The notes: generated from the letters alone by a model not told the origin. A stretch of DNA of 61,146 bases from Gammaproteobacteria bacterium (GCA_027296625.1 JAPUIX010000135.1:1-61146); one strand, 5' to 3'; shown: positions 1 to 8,691, counted from the stretch's first letter. Made by a program: numbers and translations.

Positions 1-341
1 GCTCGTACGCGACCGCGTTCCCCCCAGATCTCGATTTCGCTCACATAGGCGTGTCCGAAACCCCAATCCAGAAGGGCATGGATCCCGCATTTAAAGACGA
101 TCAGCGCAGAACCAGTCGTGTCCACCTTATAGCCTGCCTCACTCCCTAAGCAGGCAGCGAGAAAATCAGGCTCGTCACCTGTCAGACAACTTGCCGCGTG
201 GAGTGTGTAGCAGCCAGCGTCCAAGAGTGCCCCGGCGCCAAGGGCTTTTTTGTAATTGTAAAACGGTAGGCAAAGCACGCGCTGCGAATACTCCTCCGTT
301 ATAGGGAGATGGTCGGGCCGATACCCAAGCCTGATTCCCAT
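1..341 (-). pseudogene. Chimeric partial frame: aminotransferase tail joined to Gfo/Idh/MocA-type oxidoreductase
   Basis: This frame runs open to the window edge (113 codons read). It is in the same frame as the flippase gene upstream, starting after that gene's TGA at 377-375, with the first ATG at 341-339. Its first 30 or so residues (LGYRPDHLPITEEYSQRVLC, then LPFY) resemble the C-terminus of a DegT-type sugar aminotransferase; compare FGWRAKDYPNATRIGQQTVS followed by LPLS in the intact aminotransferase at 4669-5865. From about NYKKALGAGALLDAGCY onward it matches the Gfo/Idh/MocA oxidoreductase core (the GGALLDLGCY segment), followed by VDTTGSALIVF and an EIEIWGERGRV end typical of that family. 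I infer an in-frame fusion left by deletion or recombination. It could instead be a gene whose real start is not visible, or an assembly join. Confidence 0.5.
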
Positions 342-374
342 TGTTCCCGGTTGGATCGGGGATATTATGTGATT

Positions 375-1292
375 TCACTTGGTCTCAGTCTGAACACCAT
401 CATTCGCCGTGATATTTCGCCACGATTTCTTTCTGAATGGGTTAATCTCCAGCCTCATTCCGCTGATTGTTCCAGTTACTATGCTGAGAACGATACTGGC
501 AAGACGATTGATAATAGCCACGCTGATAGCCAACTCCGGATTAACTGAGAACTGCATTAGCAAAAGAACCAACACGGCATCGTAGCCGCCTAATCCCATC
601 GGCATCATTGACAGAATACCCGCAAACAAGCTAACGGTTGTAATCATAAAGATCACTCCCCAATCCAAATCAATGCCAAGTAATGAGAAGATAGCCCAGT
701 GCCGCAGCACATGACTTGCGATATCCAACAACATAATGCAGGATGCCAGCGCAACAGAATGATATGTGATGGTAGTTAGGGCTCGTGTAAGTCCTCTAGC
801 AGATTTGGCGACGGTATGCCCTATCCCACTTTCGCCGGCACTAGGAAAAAGTTTGGAACGTTGTTTCCAAATGAAAACTGTAAGGGCGAGAAGAAAAATC
901 GATACAATATATATCATGATTAAATTGGTTTGTAGAATATTCTCTCTCGCCATTAGATAAACACCGGCTATACTGGTGAATCCCCAACAAGTGTAATTAA
1001 TCAGACCATCCAGCATCAGCAATGTGGAGCAATGCATAATGCCAAGCCCAGCCCTGCGCTTTAGAAGATAAATCCTGGCCGGAAGGCCCATCTTTAGAGG
1101 CAAGGAAAAACTGATCAGTGCCGTCAATGAGAAGATATAAAACAGGATCCGATAGGCTGTATGTAACGAGCTTCGGAGATAGATGAACCAACGTAAAGGT
1201 TCTGCGAGGAAATGGGCGACCGTTGCCAACAGCAACGGAACTATATACATGAGATGAATTGAATCCGGCAGCGAGGGTAGGAATTCGCTCAT
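375..1292 (-). CDS. Lysylphosphatidylglycerol synthase TM region / UPF0104-type membrane protein
   Basis: Integral inner-membrane protein of 305 residues with about eight hydrophobic segments. Two family signatures are visible: a charged loop after the second or third helix (LPLKMGLPARIYLLKRRAGL, like the PARLGE...YLL.R motif) and the C-terminal SMMPMGLGGYDAVLVLLL, like the PGGLG..E.....L segment. The family includes the flippase half of MprF and membrane proteins often found in polysaccharide and lipid-glycan clusters. Here it is the last intact gene of a compact minus-strand operon, one base after the stop of a methyltransferase. Role in moving or holding a lipid-linked glycan is inferred from context only. 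The C-terminus is polar (residues 285-305). Confidence 0.75.
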   Translation of the reverse strand: MSEFLPSLPDSIHLMYIVPLLLATVAHFLAEPLRWFIYLRSSLHTAYRILFYIFSLTALISFSLPLKMGLPARIYLLKRRAGLGIMHCSTLLMLDGLINYTCWGFTSIAGVYLMARENILQTNLIMIYIVSIFLLALTVFIWKQRSKLFPSAGESGIGHTVAKSARGLTRALTTITYHSVALASCIMLLDIASHVLRHWAIFSLLGIDLDWGVIFMITTVSLFAGILSMMPMGLGGYDAVLVLLLMQFSVNPELAISVAIINRLASIVLSIVTGTISGMRLEINPFRKKSWRNITANDGVQTETK

Positions 1293-1293
1293 C

Positions 1294-2088
1294 TTACCTA
1301 TCGGCCTGCCCAGGCACCTTTAGAATCATCCAGCGGTGCAGGGACAACCCGCCGAACCAATTAAGCCGTCTATCCAACCAGGATGCACTACCGATGAGCA
1401 TATTTAAACTTCGTGGAGAATGACGCAAAAGTAGCATTACTGGTAACAGGAGTGAGAAGAACAGCATGCCGCCAGTTGCGATTACAGTCACTCCCGCGCT
1501 GCGTGCGAGCGAAAGGTAATCTCGTGCATAAAATCCGTTTCCACCCGTGGAATTCTCCCTGCTTACGGGATGCAACCGTGCTACTAGGTCCATGTATTCT
1601 TGTCCTGGATCGAGAAAAAGCGCAACCCCACCCGGTTTCAATAGCTGGATCAGACTGCACATCACTTTTGCCCTGTCGCTCGCAGGGAGATACATGAGTG
1701 AGGTAATCGAGATTATGGTATTAAAAGATTGTGCCAAAAACGGCGCCTTCGACAAATCTGCGCAGACTACAGGGCGTCTGACGCTATCCTGATACAGCCT
1801 GCAAAAATTCATGGAGAAGTCCAGACCTGTAATGCTTATGTCAGGCCTGTTCACATTAATGATTTGGCTGATTCTTCCGAAACCACAACCTAGGTCTAAT
1901 AGATTTGAACGGTTAACGACTAAGGGGAGAAATCTTTCGTTCAATATGCAGCTGTGATACTTGTGGATCTGTTTGTTGAGTTCCTTAGGTAGTTTTTTGA
2001 ACAATACACTGGTTTCGTTACTGCCTTGTTCAGCAGCCCGTCGTTCCCAACGCTCGCGAATCTCATCATCGGGGACAGATGATTTCAT
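1294..2088 (-). CDS. Class I SAM-dependent methyltransferase
   Basis: A 264-residue protein with a Rossmann methyltransferase core. Motif I is LLDLGCGFGRIS at residues 63-74, the acidic motif II is near GLDFS, and KPGG with LFLDPG marks the later strands. A hydrophobic stretch near residues 205-220 (MLFFSLLLPVMLLL) could associate the enzyme with the membrane, as expected for a lipid-linked sugar substrate. Its ATG overlaps the TGA of the upstream glycosyltransferase by 4 bp, so translation is probably coupled. The acceptor is unknown; a glycan is the simplest guess from neighbours. Confidence 0.8.
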   Translation of the reverse strand: MKSSVPDDEIRERWERRAAEQGSNETSVLFKKLPKELNKQIHKYHSCILNERFLPLVVNRSNLLDLGCGFGRISQIINVNRPDISITGLDFSMNFCRLYQDSVRRPVVCADLSKAPFLAQSFNTIISITSLMYLPASDRAKVMCSLIQLLKPGGVALFLDPGQEYMDLVARLHPVSRENSTGGNGFYARDYLSLARSAGVTVIATGGMLFFSLLLPVMLLLRHSPRSLNMLIGSASWLDRRLNWFGGLSLHRWMILKVPGQADR

Positions 2089-3194
2089 AATTCGGTAGCG
2101 CGAATTACGCGCTGCGCCAAAATCCTGAGCTGCTGTGCCGATCGCTCGATAGACCAGCGCGTCCTCGCATACTGTCGCGATGCTTCGCCGATCTGCCGAA
2201 GTCGTTGCCGATCCGTAAGCGCTTGCTGTATTTTTTCGGCTAGGGATCTATGATTGCCAGATTTAAACACGAATCCCGTCTCTCCATCCTTGATGAGCGC
2301 TTTGAACAGCGCAAAATCAGGAATCACAACGGGCACACTTGCAGACATCGATTCTCTAACTGATGTCGGGATGAAGTGCTGAATCTGCTTGCTATAGGGA
2401 AAGACAAACAAGTCAACATGCGAAAATATTTCCGGCACGGTGACCACCGACTCAAATTTAACAGCATTTTCTGGCCATGAGTTGGATTTTGAGTTCAACA
2501 CATATTTTCTGAAGGTGAGATTTTCAAATAGTGGTGATGCGATGATCAGTCGTACGCCGTCTTTCGCGAGGATAGCCCCTGTTTTAAGAAGTAGGTCCAA
2601 GCCCCTCACCTTAAGGACATGGTCAACTCTGTTCTTGTTCTGTTGATGCATTCCAGCCATGAACAGTACTGTCGGAGGGCCCGTTGATTTGAGATTGAGC
2701 GCTGGCCAGTGATCAAATCTCAGACCAGGATCTATTACGTCACCGTGCCAGTTATCCCGTTCCCCTAGCACTAAATGGCTGACGAGTCGATCAAGCTGCC
2801 CAGGCGACACCGATGCATCGATGGAATACATTATGGTCAGGCACGGCACACCATTCCGAGAACAGATACGGTCTACGCTGGCCATGTATGACTTATTGGC
2901 TAACCCGTAATATCGGCGGAAGGTTCCGTAGGGGAAGTGGCAAACGATCTCCGGGTGATTATCTTTGATAATCGAAGATAGATTACGCAGGATGCTGAGC
3001 AAATGCTGTGGCTTCCATCTACAGCACAAGATCCTATGCTCACACGGGAATGAGCTGTACTCGTGGGCCGGACGGCTCGTGAGGACGAAAAGCTGTTCGT
3101 GGCTCCAAAGCCAATCAACCAGATCACGGACAAAGTTTTTCCTGCCTTCCGTCCAGGGTGAACAGATTTCGGGCGCGACAATTAGAGTCTTCAA
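2085..3194 (-). CDS. Glycosyltransferase, GT4-like (GT-B fold)
   Basis: A 369-residue cytoplasmic glycosyltransferase. The N-terminal half begins MKTLIVAPEICSPWTEG, with the usual open binding loop of family 4 enzymes. The C-terminal half carries the nucleotide-sugar signature: FVFPYS at 263-268, RESMSASVPVVIPD at 280-293 and DGETGFVF at 303-310, which together form the E-x7-E-like region. The final segment GEASRQYARTRWSIERSAQQ is typical of the family's C-terminal helix. It overlaps both flanking methyltransferase genes by 4 bp (ATGA), so the three form one translational unit. Donor and acceptor sugars cannot be read from sequence. Confidence 0.82.
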   Translation of the reverse strand: MKTLIVAPEICSPWTEGRKNFVRDLVDWLWSHEQLFVLTSRPAHEYSSFPCEHRILCCRWKPQHLLSILRNLSSIIKDNHPEIVCHFPYGTFRRYYGLANKSYMASVDRICSRNGVPCLTIMYSIDASVSPGQLDRLVSHLVLGERDNWHGDVIDPGLRFDHWPALNLKSTGPPTVLFMAGMHQQNKNRVDHVLKVRGLDLLLKTGAILAKDGVRLIIASPLFENLTFRKYVLNSKSNSWPENAVKFESVVTVPEIFSHVDLFVFPYSKQIQHFIPTSVRESMSASVPVVIPDFALFKALIKDGETGFVFKSGNHRSLAEKIQQALTDRQRLRQIGEASRQYARTRWSIERSAQQLRILAQRVIRATEL

Positions 3195-3937
3195 GATTTG
3201 GTACCAAATACTATGAACTGCTCTGCCAGGATTCGTAAGGGATTCGTCTTATGAAGTCTGCCAAACCAGAAAGCGAGATCCTGGGATATCAGCGCAGGAA
3301 GTATTAAATGTGTGCCTCCAATGCCGGTGATCCGTTGTACCCGAACACCTAATTCCTCGAACATGCGTTTTGTCGGATTGATCCGGTTGTAGATACTGTA
3401 AGGCGCAATGCGTCTATAACGTACAAGATTGTAGATTAAATAAGGGAGTGCCATGATCCAACGGCTGGACCAATTGTCGAAATCTACCAAGATATAACCT
3501 CCAGGCCTAAGTATTCTCAGCATCTCCCTTAGCAACTCGCGCTGCTCTTTATGAGGAAACAAATGCAAAAATCTTGTCGATACAACTAAATCGAAACTGG
3601 AATCGGGAAATGGCAACGAGGTTACGTCCGATTCCAAAAACTTCCCGTTCACTTCATGAACTGTTTTGACACGTTCCATGGCCTGTGTAAGCATCTCTGG
3701 TGTTAGGTCACAAGCAAGGAGACTGAAACCCAATTCGACCAAAAGAGCACTGGTATGTCCCGTCCCGCAGGCGACCTCGAGCAGGCTAAGATCACGGTCA
3801 AGCCGCCCTAGGGTTTCGCTAATGCCTTCATGGTGCAACAGCTGGAAAAGCTTTCCATAGCGTGATTCGTAACGTAAACGGTGATAGACGTTCGCTTCTT
3901 CTGCATAGAAATCTCTGAACCGCTTGGTATCGTTCAT
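3191..3937 (-). CDS. Class I SAM-dependent methyltransferase (UbiE/Methyltransf_11 type)
   Basis: First gene of the minus-strand glycan operon. Motif I is LLEVACGTGHT about 50 residues from the chosen start; CDLTPEML is motif II; SLPFPDSSFDLVVSTRFLHL and LRPGGYILVDFDN complete the fold. I chose the ATG at 3937-3935 because GGGGCAGG lies five bases upstream; an in-frame ATG at 3961 adds eight residues but has no Shine-Dalgarno sequence. The C-terminal part is membrane-proximal in character (WIMALPYLIYNL). Substrate unknown; sugar O-methylation or lipid-carrier modification are possible. Confidence 0.78.
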   Translation of the reverse strand: MNDTKRFRDFYAEEANVYHRLRYESRYGKLFQLLHHEGISETLGRLDRDLSLLEVACGTGHTSALLVELGFSLLACDLTPEMLTQAMERVKTVHEVNGKFLESDVTSLPFPDSSFDLVVSTRFLHLFPHKEQRELLREMLRILRPGGYILVDFDNWSSRWIMALPYLIYNLVRYRRIAPYSIYNRINPTKRMFEELGVRVQRITGIGGTHLILPALISQDLAFWFGRLHKTNPLRILAEQFIVFGTKS

Positions 3938-4351
3938 TTTTGCCTGCCCCGAAGAGTCCATTTCGAATCATTCAAAAAACATTACTATATTTATTAACCT
4001 TGATTGTGCTTACGTTTAATATAGGTGGTTTAAAAAGGCGCGCTCACACTGTGGTCACTCCTCCAACCCACCTGGAGTAGACGCCGTAGTTGTTGTCACT
4101 GGTGACGCTAGTCAAAAAATCTGCCCCGGTCGGTTAAGTGTAGTCGACCGTGCAAAGATCTGGTGCTCATCTGGCGTTTGCACTGGTAGCGGCCATGTAA
4201 ACGTGCTTCTATAATTAGACACAATTGATTATAAGCAAGTTAATTTCGGCGAGGGACGCAAGGGCCGCTTTGCTATCATTGTATATGTGGTGGGGTATCC
4301 GCCGTCACTCTCTTTTATTGCTGACATCGTACATACATTGAGAACGGATAG

Positions 4352-4525
4352 AAATCCTGGTACGCAAGATATGCGAGCAGTGGAATAAACGGTTTGTATT
4401 TTATTGGGCTTGATAATTTTTGGAATTTTCTGAGCCGTTACCTATGTGGGATCCGTGATGATGCAAAACGTCTGGCATCAAGAATAAAAGAAGAACTTCA
4501 GGATCGTCAGAATGTGACCGCATGA
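4352..4525 (+). pseudogene. C-terminal remnant of an FMO-like flavin monooxygenase
   Basis: A 57-codon open stretch following an in-frame TAG and ending in TGA. It contains INGLYFIGLDNFWNF, then LCGIRDDAKRLASRIKEEL. This resembles the C-terminal end of flavin-containing (YUCCA/FMO-like) monooxygenases, which typically finish with PGLYFVG.. followed by G(I/V)GRDAE.(I/L)A..I. No upstream part of such an enzyme (FAD or NADPH Rossmann motifs, ATGF motif) is present in any frame nearby, and no convincing start codon with a ribosome site exists. I read it as a fragment left by deletion. The family call rests on a short match. Confidence 0.42.
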
Positions 4526-4533
4526 AACGTGGT

Positions 4534-4551
4534 GTCTCGGACAACCGAGAC
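4534..4551 (+). terminator. Short hairpin, possible old terminator
   Basis: Perfect 7-bp inverted repeat GTCTCGG / CCGAGAC with loop ACAA, followed by CATATTTT. It sits 9 bases after the stop of the monooxygenase remnant, so it may be that gene's former terminator; the T-run is interrupted. Confidence 0.35.
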
Positions 4552-4668
4552 CATATTTTCAGCGAATTGCTCGAATGGGCACAAATAATATGTGTTGATT
4601 GGCTCAGCGGTTGATTGACACATAGGGGATTAACCAGATTTTACTAATAAAATATTGGCGACGTCGCG

Positions 4669-5865
4669 CTAGCCACAAATCCTCTGAACAGCACGAATGA
4701 CGTCCTCCACATCGGTGTCAGTGAGTTTCGCCGATAATGGCAGGCTGACCGTTTGTTGGCCGATGCGCGTGGCATTGGGGTAATCTTTCGCTCGCCAGCC
4801 GAAGGTGCGTTGGTAGTACGGATGTTCGGGTATGCTCAAGTAATGGACCCCGACGCCGATGTTTTGCTGTGTCATGGCATCGAGGAAGGCGTCACGGCCC
4901 ATCCCCGTTGCTTCTTCGTTGACTAATAGGGTGTAGAGATGATAGGCGTGGCGTGTGTCCGCTGGCGGCTCTGGGGGCCGGTAGATAGGGAGTTTACTGA
5001 AGGCCTGTTGGTAATGGTCCCAAATGGCCTTCCGGCGATTCCAATTTTTGTCTACGCGGGCCAATTGATGAATACCAATGGCCGCTTGGAGGTCCATCAT
5101 GTTGTATTTAAAACCACAATCTTCAACCTGATAGTGCTTATACCCTACATCGCTAAAGCGTTTCCACGCGTCTTGACTCAGTCCGTGAAGCGCGAGGGAC
5201 TTGATGCGTTTAATGTGTTCGGGATCGTGCGCGATGTTCATACCGCCTTCGCCGGTAACCACATTTTTCGTAACGTAAAAACTGAAGCAACCAAAATCTC
5301 CAATCGTTCCTGCTTTACGTCCCTTAAACTCTGTTTCGATGGCGTGCGCACAATCTTCGATGACGAGCAGTTTATGACGCTCTGCAATTTCCATGATTGC
5401 ATCCATATCACAGGCACGTCCAGCAAAGTGGACAGGCAAAATAGCCCGTGTTTTAGGCGTAATACATGCTTCAATCGAATCTGGGTCAATGTTCATCGAA
5501 TGCACATCGACATCCGCCAATACGGGCGTTGCGCCGGCGTGAATGATGGCATTCACCGTCGCACAAAAGGTCAATGCTGTGGTAATGACCTCATCGCCCG
5601 GCGCGAGATTAGCAGCACGTAAGCTAAGATGCAGCGCGGCTGTGCAGGAACTTAGAGCAGCGACTAAGGATGAATCGACTCCCTTATATCCGGCGAAATC
5701 GCCTTCGAATTGGGTAACCTTGGGACCGGTACCCAACCATCCCGAGCGCATCGTGACGAGGACTTCATCGATTTCGGCTTGCTCTATTTGCGGTGCACCG
5801 AACACCAGAAGTTCGCTCCGCATGGGGTCGAATTTGGGGGTTTGCTTTTTGGAGTTGTCGTTCAA
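4669..5865 (-). CDS. DegT/DnrJ/EryC1/StrS-family PLP-dependent sugar aminotransferase
   Basis: A 398-residue aminotransferase of the nucleotide-sugar class (ArnB/WecE/VioA/PseC type). The PLP lysine is K200 in FSFYVTKNVVTGEGG; D171 in VIEDCAHAIETE holds the PLP ring nitrogen; the GTGPKVTQFE segment near 45-54 and YNMMDLQAAIG are family landmarks. It overlaps rmlA by 4 bp (ATGA) and follows rmlB, so its likely substrate is dTDP-4-keto-6-deoxyglucose, giving a dTDP-4-amino-4,6-dideoxyhexose with glutamate as donor. Which epimer (Qui4N or Fuc4N type) cannot be told. The length is normal for the family. Confidence 0.88.
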   Translation of the reverse strand: MNDNSKKQTPKFDPMRSELLVFGAPQIEQAEIDEVLVTMRSGWLGTGPKVTQFEGDFAGYKGVDSSLVAALSSCTAALHLSLRAANLAPGDEVITTALTFCATVNAIIHAGATPVLADVDVHSMNIDPDSIEACITPKTRAILPVHFAGRACDMDAIMEIAERHKLLVIEDCAHAIETEFKGRKAGTIGDFGCFSFYVTKNVVTGEGGMNIAHDPEHIKRIKSLALHGLSQDAWKRFSDVGYKHYQVEDCGFKYNMMDLQAAIGIHQLARVDKNWNRRKAIWDHYQQAFSKLPIYRPPEPPADTRHAYHLYTLLVNEEATGMGRDAFLDAMTQQNIGVGVHYLSIPEHPYYQRTFGWRAKDYPNATRIGQQTVSLPLSAKLTDTDVEDVIRAVQRICG

Positions 5866-6596
5866 GAGTGCGGTAGGATTTTATTGTTATTGCTTATCAT
5901 AATTTGGTTGGCCTCAAACAGAGATTCGAACGTCCCGGCGTCGGTCCAACGGCCACGGCAAATATCGTATTGAAGCTGATTCTTTTCTATGTATGCATTG
6001 TTGACAGTGGTGATCTCAAACTCACCGCGCGCCGAAGGTTTAATACTTCGAATGATGTCGAAGATCTGATCATCGTAGAAGTAGAGCCCTATAACGGCGT
6101 ACGATGATTTGGGATTGCTCGGTTTTTCCTGAATCTCAAGAACCTGATGCTCATCGAGCGCTGCAACGCCGAAGCGTTCCGGATCACCCACTTTTTTCAG
6201 GAGAACACGCGCACCTTTGTCTTGTTTCTGGAAATTGTCTGCATAAGGCGCAATGCTATATTCGAAAACATTATCGCCGAGAATAACGCAGATTTTTTCG
6301 GCTACGATGAAATCTTCTGCCAACGCGAGCGCGTGCGCAATTCCACCCACTTTCTCCTGAACTTTGTAGCTGAGGATGCACCCAAACTCCTCTCCACTAC
6401 CAAGGCAGCGAACGACGTCGCCCATGTGCAGGGTACTGGTTACGACCAAAATGCTTCGAATCCCCGCACCTGTAAGCTGCCTGATCGGGTGGAACAGCAT
6501 TGGCTCGGCGCCGACGGGGAGTAGGTGCTTATTTGTTGCTTTTGTTAGTGGATGCAGCCGTGTACCAAGCCCGCCGGCCAATATGACCCCTTTCAT
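5862..6596 (-). CDS. rmlA: Glucose-1-phosphate thymidylyltransferase, short form
   Basis: Sugar-phosphate nucleotidyltransferase of 244 residues. The signature GGLGTRLHPLTKATNKHLLP is at residues 8-27, with LGDN as the metal-binding strand and EIQEKPSNP and GLYFYD as product-site segments. It makes dTDP-glucose from glucose-1-phosphate and dTTP, feeding the dehydratase encoded just upstream. It lacks the C-terminal allosteric dimer helices of the roughly 290-residue enterobacterial RmlA, so it belongs to the short class. The gene starts 3 bases after the rmlB stop and overlaps the aminotransferase by 4 bp. A preference for another NTP cannot be excluded. Confidence 0.85.
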   Translation of the reverse strand: MKGVILAGGLGTRLHPLTKATNKHLLPVGAEPMLFHPIRQLTGAGIRSILVVTSTLHMGDVVRCLGSGEEFGCILSYKVQEKVGGIAHALALAEDFIVAEKICVILGDNVFEYSIAPYADNFQKQDKGARVLLKKVGDPERFGVAALDEHQVLEIQEKPSNPKSSYAVIGLYFYDDQIFDIIRSIKPSARGEFEITTVNNAYIEKNQLQYDICRGRWTDAGTFESLFEANQIMISNNNKILPHS

Positions 6597-6599
6597 TGC

Positions 6600-7655
6600 T
6601 TAACCCAGTCCCAACCGTTCGCCCTGATAGCTTCCTGATATTACTCGTTCACACCAATCGAGATTTTTCATATACCAGTGGACCGTCTTACGTAAACCTG
6701 AAGCAAAGCTCTCCTGTGGTTGCCAGTCAAGTTCCGTCTGGAGCTTTTCAGTGCTCATAGCGTAGCGCAGATCATGTCCCGGGCGGTCAGTTACGAACTC
6801 TATGAGATTGCTGTGTGGGTTGTTGCCTTTGTTGGGACTGAGTTCATCAAGCAGGCCGCACAGCGTGTGGACTACTTCAATATTCGCCATTTCGCAGTGA
6901 CCGCCGATGTTGTAACTCGCTCCGACCTTACCGCGCAGCAAGATCTGATATAAGGCGCGAACGTGGTCTTCTACATAAAGCCAGTCACGAACGTTCTTTC
7001 CCGTACCGTAAACGGGCAGTGGCTCTCCCTTCAATGCAGCCAGGATGATTAGTGGAATGAGCTTTTCTGGAAACTGATAGGGGCCGTAGTTGTTGGAACA
7101 GTTACTGATGGTGACGGGTAGACCAAAAGTATGATACCAGCTGCGTACTAGGTGGTCCGCCGCTGCCTTGCTTGCAGAATAGGGCGAGTTTGGCGCATAC
7201 GGTGTCGTTTCGGAAAATGCTGGATCAGACGGTTCCAACGATCCGAAAACCTCATCCGTGGAGGTGTGGTGGAATCTGAAATTGCGTTGCTGCTCGGGTA
7301 GCAGGCCACGCCAATAGTCCCTTGCTGCCTCGAGCAGCGTGTAGGTGCCGACGATGTTGGAGTGAATAAAGGCGCTGGGAGAATCAATGGATCGATCAAC
7401 ATGCGATTCAGCTGCGAGATGTACAATCGCGTCGGGCGCAAAATCCATAACAATATTCCGCATAGCGGAAGCGTCGCATATGTCTACTTGTGCAAATGAG
7501 TAACGGGTAGAATCCTCAAAATCTTGAATGGTCAATAGGCTTCCAGGAAAAGTTAGCTTATCGACGTTAAAAATCTCGACATCGGTCTCGTCCAAGAGAT
7601 ACCGAATCAGGTTAGATCCAATAAAGCCGGCGCCACCGGTTACTAAGATTTTCAA
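6600..7655 (-). CDS. rmlB: dTDP-glucose 4,6-dehydratase
   Basis: Extended short-chain dehydrogenase of 351 residues. The NAD-binding motif is [10 protein letters not shown] at 6-15, the catalytic triad elements are T133-D134-E135 in [10 protein letters not shown] and Y159-x3-K163 in YSASK, and substrate-loop segments [19 protein letters not shown] and [15 protein letters not shown] are present. It converts dTDP-glucose to dTDP-4-keto-6-deoxyglucose. It is first in the rmlB-rmlA-aminotransferase operon. No rmlC or rmlD lies in the window, which argues for a 4-amino sugar rather than rhamnose as end product here. Confidence 0.95.
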   Translation of the reverse strand: MKILVTGGAGFIGSNLIRYLLDETDVEIFNVDKLTFPGSLLTIQDFEDSTRYSFAQVDICDASAMRNIVMDFAPDAIVHLAAESHVDRSIDSPSAFIHSNIVGTYTLLEAARDYWRGLLPEQQRNFRFHHTSTDEVFGSLEPSDPAFSETTPYAPNSPYSASKAAADHLVRSWYHTFGLPVTISNCSNNYGPYQFPEKLIPLIILAALKGEPLPVYGTGKNVRDWLYVEDHVRALYQILLRGKVGASYNIGGHCEMANIEVVHTLCGLLDELSPNKGNNPHSNLIEFVTDRPGHDLRYAMSTEKLQTELDWQPQESFASGLRKTVHWYMKNLDWCERVISGSYQGERLGLG

Positions 7656-7702
7656 TGTTTAATCCCCAAATTATGGACAGGGCATTACCTTTGTGAACTT
7701 AC

Positions 7703-7730
7703 ATTGTATATGGGACATGAGGGCAGGCAA
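7703..7730 (-). promoter_or_regulatory. Candidate sigma-70 promoter of the rmlB operon
   Basis: On minus, TTGCCT, 16 bases, then TACAAT, ending about 48 bases before the rmlB ATG. The -10 box matches consensus at five of six positions, the -35 at four. Read by eye only. Confidence 0.4.
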
Positions 7731-7841
7731 GATCAAAGGCCACTGAACTCATGTGATCTGTGACGTAGTTCTTTTTAAATGCTGTACGTTGGGCGAAGTC
7801 GGTTGAGCGTCTTTAATCGGATTGCATGACCGATGTTTTAG

Positions 7842-8633
7842 TTAGAGTAAGCCGGCAACGTGTGGCTCAATCGTCCTAAGGATGGCCTTGTATATTTTGG
7901 GATTACCCGCGGCGATGTTACCGCTCTGAAGGTAATCATGACCCCCATTCATGTCACTTACCAACCCACCAGCTTCTTGAACGAGGAGGACCCCCGCCGC
8001 CATGTCCCATTCTCGTAGCCCAAACTCCCAAAAGCCATCGAAACGGCCACAGGCCACATAGGCCAGATCTAAAGCAGCAGATCCGGCTCGTCTGATCCCG
8101 GATGTAGTGGGGAACAAAGACTTAAAGGTGGCAAGGTAGACCTCAAGTCGTTTTTGGTCTTTAAATGGGAATCCCGTGCCAAGCAGTGCGCCTTCCAGCT
8201 TAGTTTGTCGACTTACCCGGATCCGCCGATCATTCAATAAAGCCCCTGATCCGCGGGTGGCGGTAAACAGTTCCTGGCGAAGCGGGTCATACACGACGCC
8301 CTGTTCGAGCACGCCCTTGTGCATCAGCGCAATGGATACGGCAAACTGCGGGAAACCGTGAAGATAATTGGTAGTGCCGTCCAAAGGGTCGATAATCCAT
8401 TGATACGCATCGTCTCCTTGTCTACCGCTCTCTTCAGCAAGGATGGCATGATGGGGATATGCCTTATGTATAGTTCGGATGATCGCGTCTTCGGCCTGCC
8501 GGTCCACCTCTGTGACGAAGTCATTGTACCCTTTTGTGGTTACCTCTAGGCCCTGAACCCGGTCCATATGTCTTACAATGATATCCCCAGCGGTACGGGC
8601 TGCGCGGGCAGCAATGTTGAGCATGGGGTGCAT
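7842..8633 (-). CDS. suhB: Inositol-1-monophosphatase family protein SuhB
   Basis: A 263-residue magnesium-dependent phosphatase. Metal ligands are seen in AEESG (E67, E68) and in IDPLDGTTNY (D82, D85), with the late W209-D210 of REWDMAAG. SuhB hydrolyses inositol-1-phosphate and, in E. coli, also acts with Nus factors in rRNA transcription antitermination. I start it at MHPMLNIAARAART, which aligns with known SuhB N-termini; the frame stays open for 61 more codons upstream, but that part overlaps trmJ and is not family-like. It diverges from trmJ, the usual gammaproteobacterial arrangement. Confidence 0.92.
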   Translation of the reverse strand: MHPMLNIAARAARTAGDIIVRHMDRVQGLEVTTKGYNDFVTEVDRQAEDAIIRTIHKAYPHHAILAEESGRQGDDAYQWIIDPLDGTTNYLHGFPQFAVSIALMHKGVLEQGVVYDPLRQELFTATRGSGALLNDRRIRVSRQTKLEGALLGTGFPFKDQKRLEVYLATFKSLFPTTSGIRRAGSAALDLAYVACGRFDGFWEFGLREWDMAAGVLLVQEAGGLVSDMNGGHDYLQSGNIAAGNPKIYKAILRTIEPHVAGLL

Positions 8634-8662
8634 GTGGGATCTCTGCTTGTTTGGCCATGGGC

Positions 8663-8691
8663 ATTGTACGGGCCGATTCACGATCATTGAA
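8663..8691 (-). promoter_or_regulatory. Candidate promoter for suhB
   Basis: On minus, TTCAAT, 17 bases, then TACAAT in the 88-bp divergent suhB/trmJ spacer, about 30 bases before the suhB ATG. The -10 is good, the -35 weak. Confidence 0.35.

Larger units (their letters stand above)
3938..4668. other. AT-rich intergenic region with decayed gene remnants
   Basis: About 700 bp with no intact gene between the methyltransferase operon and the amino-sugar operon, both on minus. I see only a plus-strand monooxygenase remnant (4352-4525) and a short hairpin after it (4534-4551). Composition is AT-rich, with several runs of A/T near 3965-4020 and 4380-4440. It looks like a scar of earlier gene content in the glycan region rather than a regulatory spacer, though it must contain the promoter of the methyltransferase operon. 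Confidence 0.6.

Noticed and set aside
4939-5622. A 227-codon plus frame inside the aminotransferase
   Set aside because: Antisense shadow of a gene with intact PLP motifs.
5920-5950. A GTTCGAATC-like string on minus suggesting a tRNA T-arm
   Set aside because: It lies inside rmlA coding sequence and no cloverleaf can be drawn around it.
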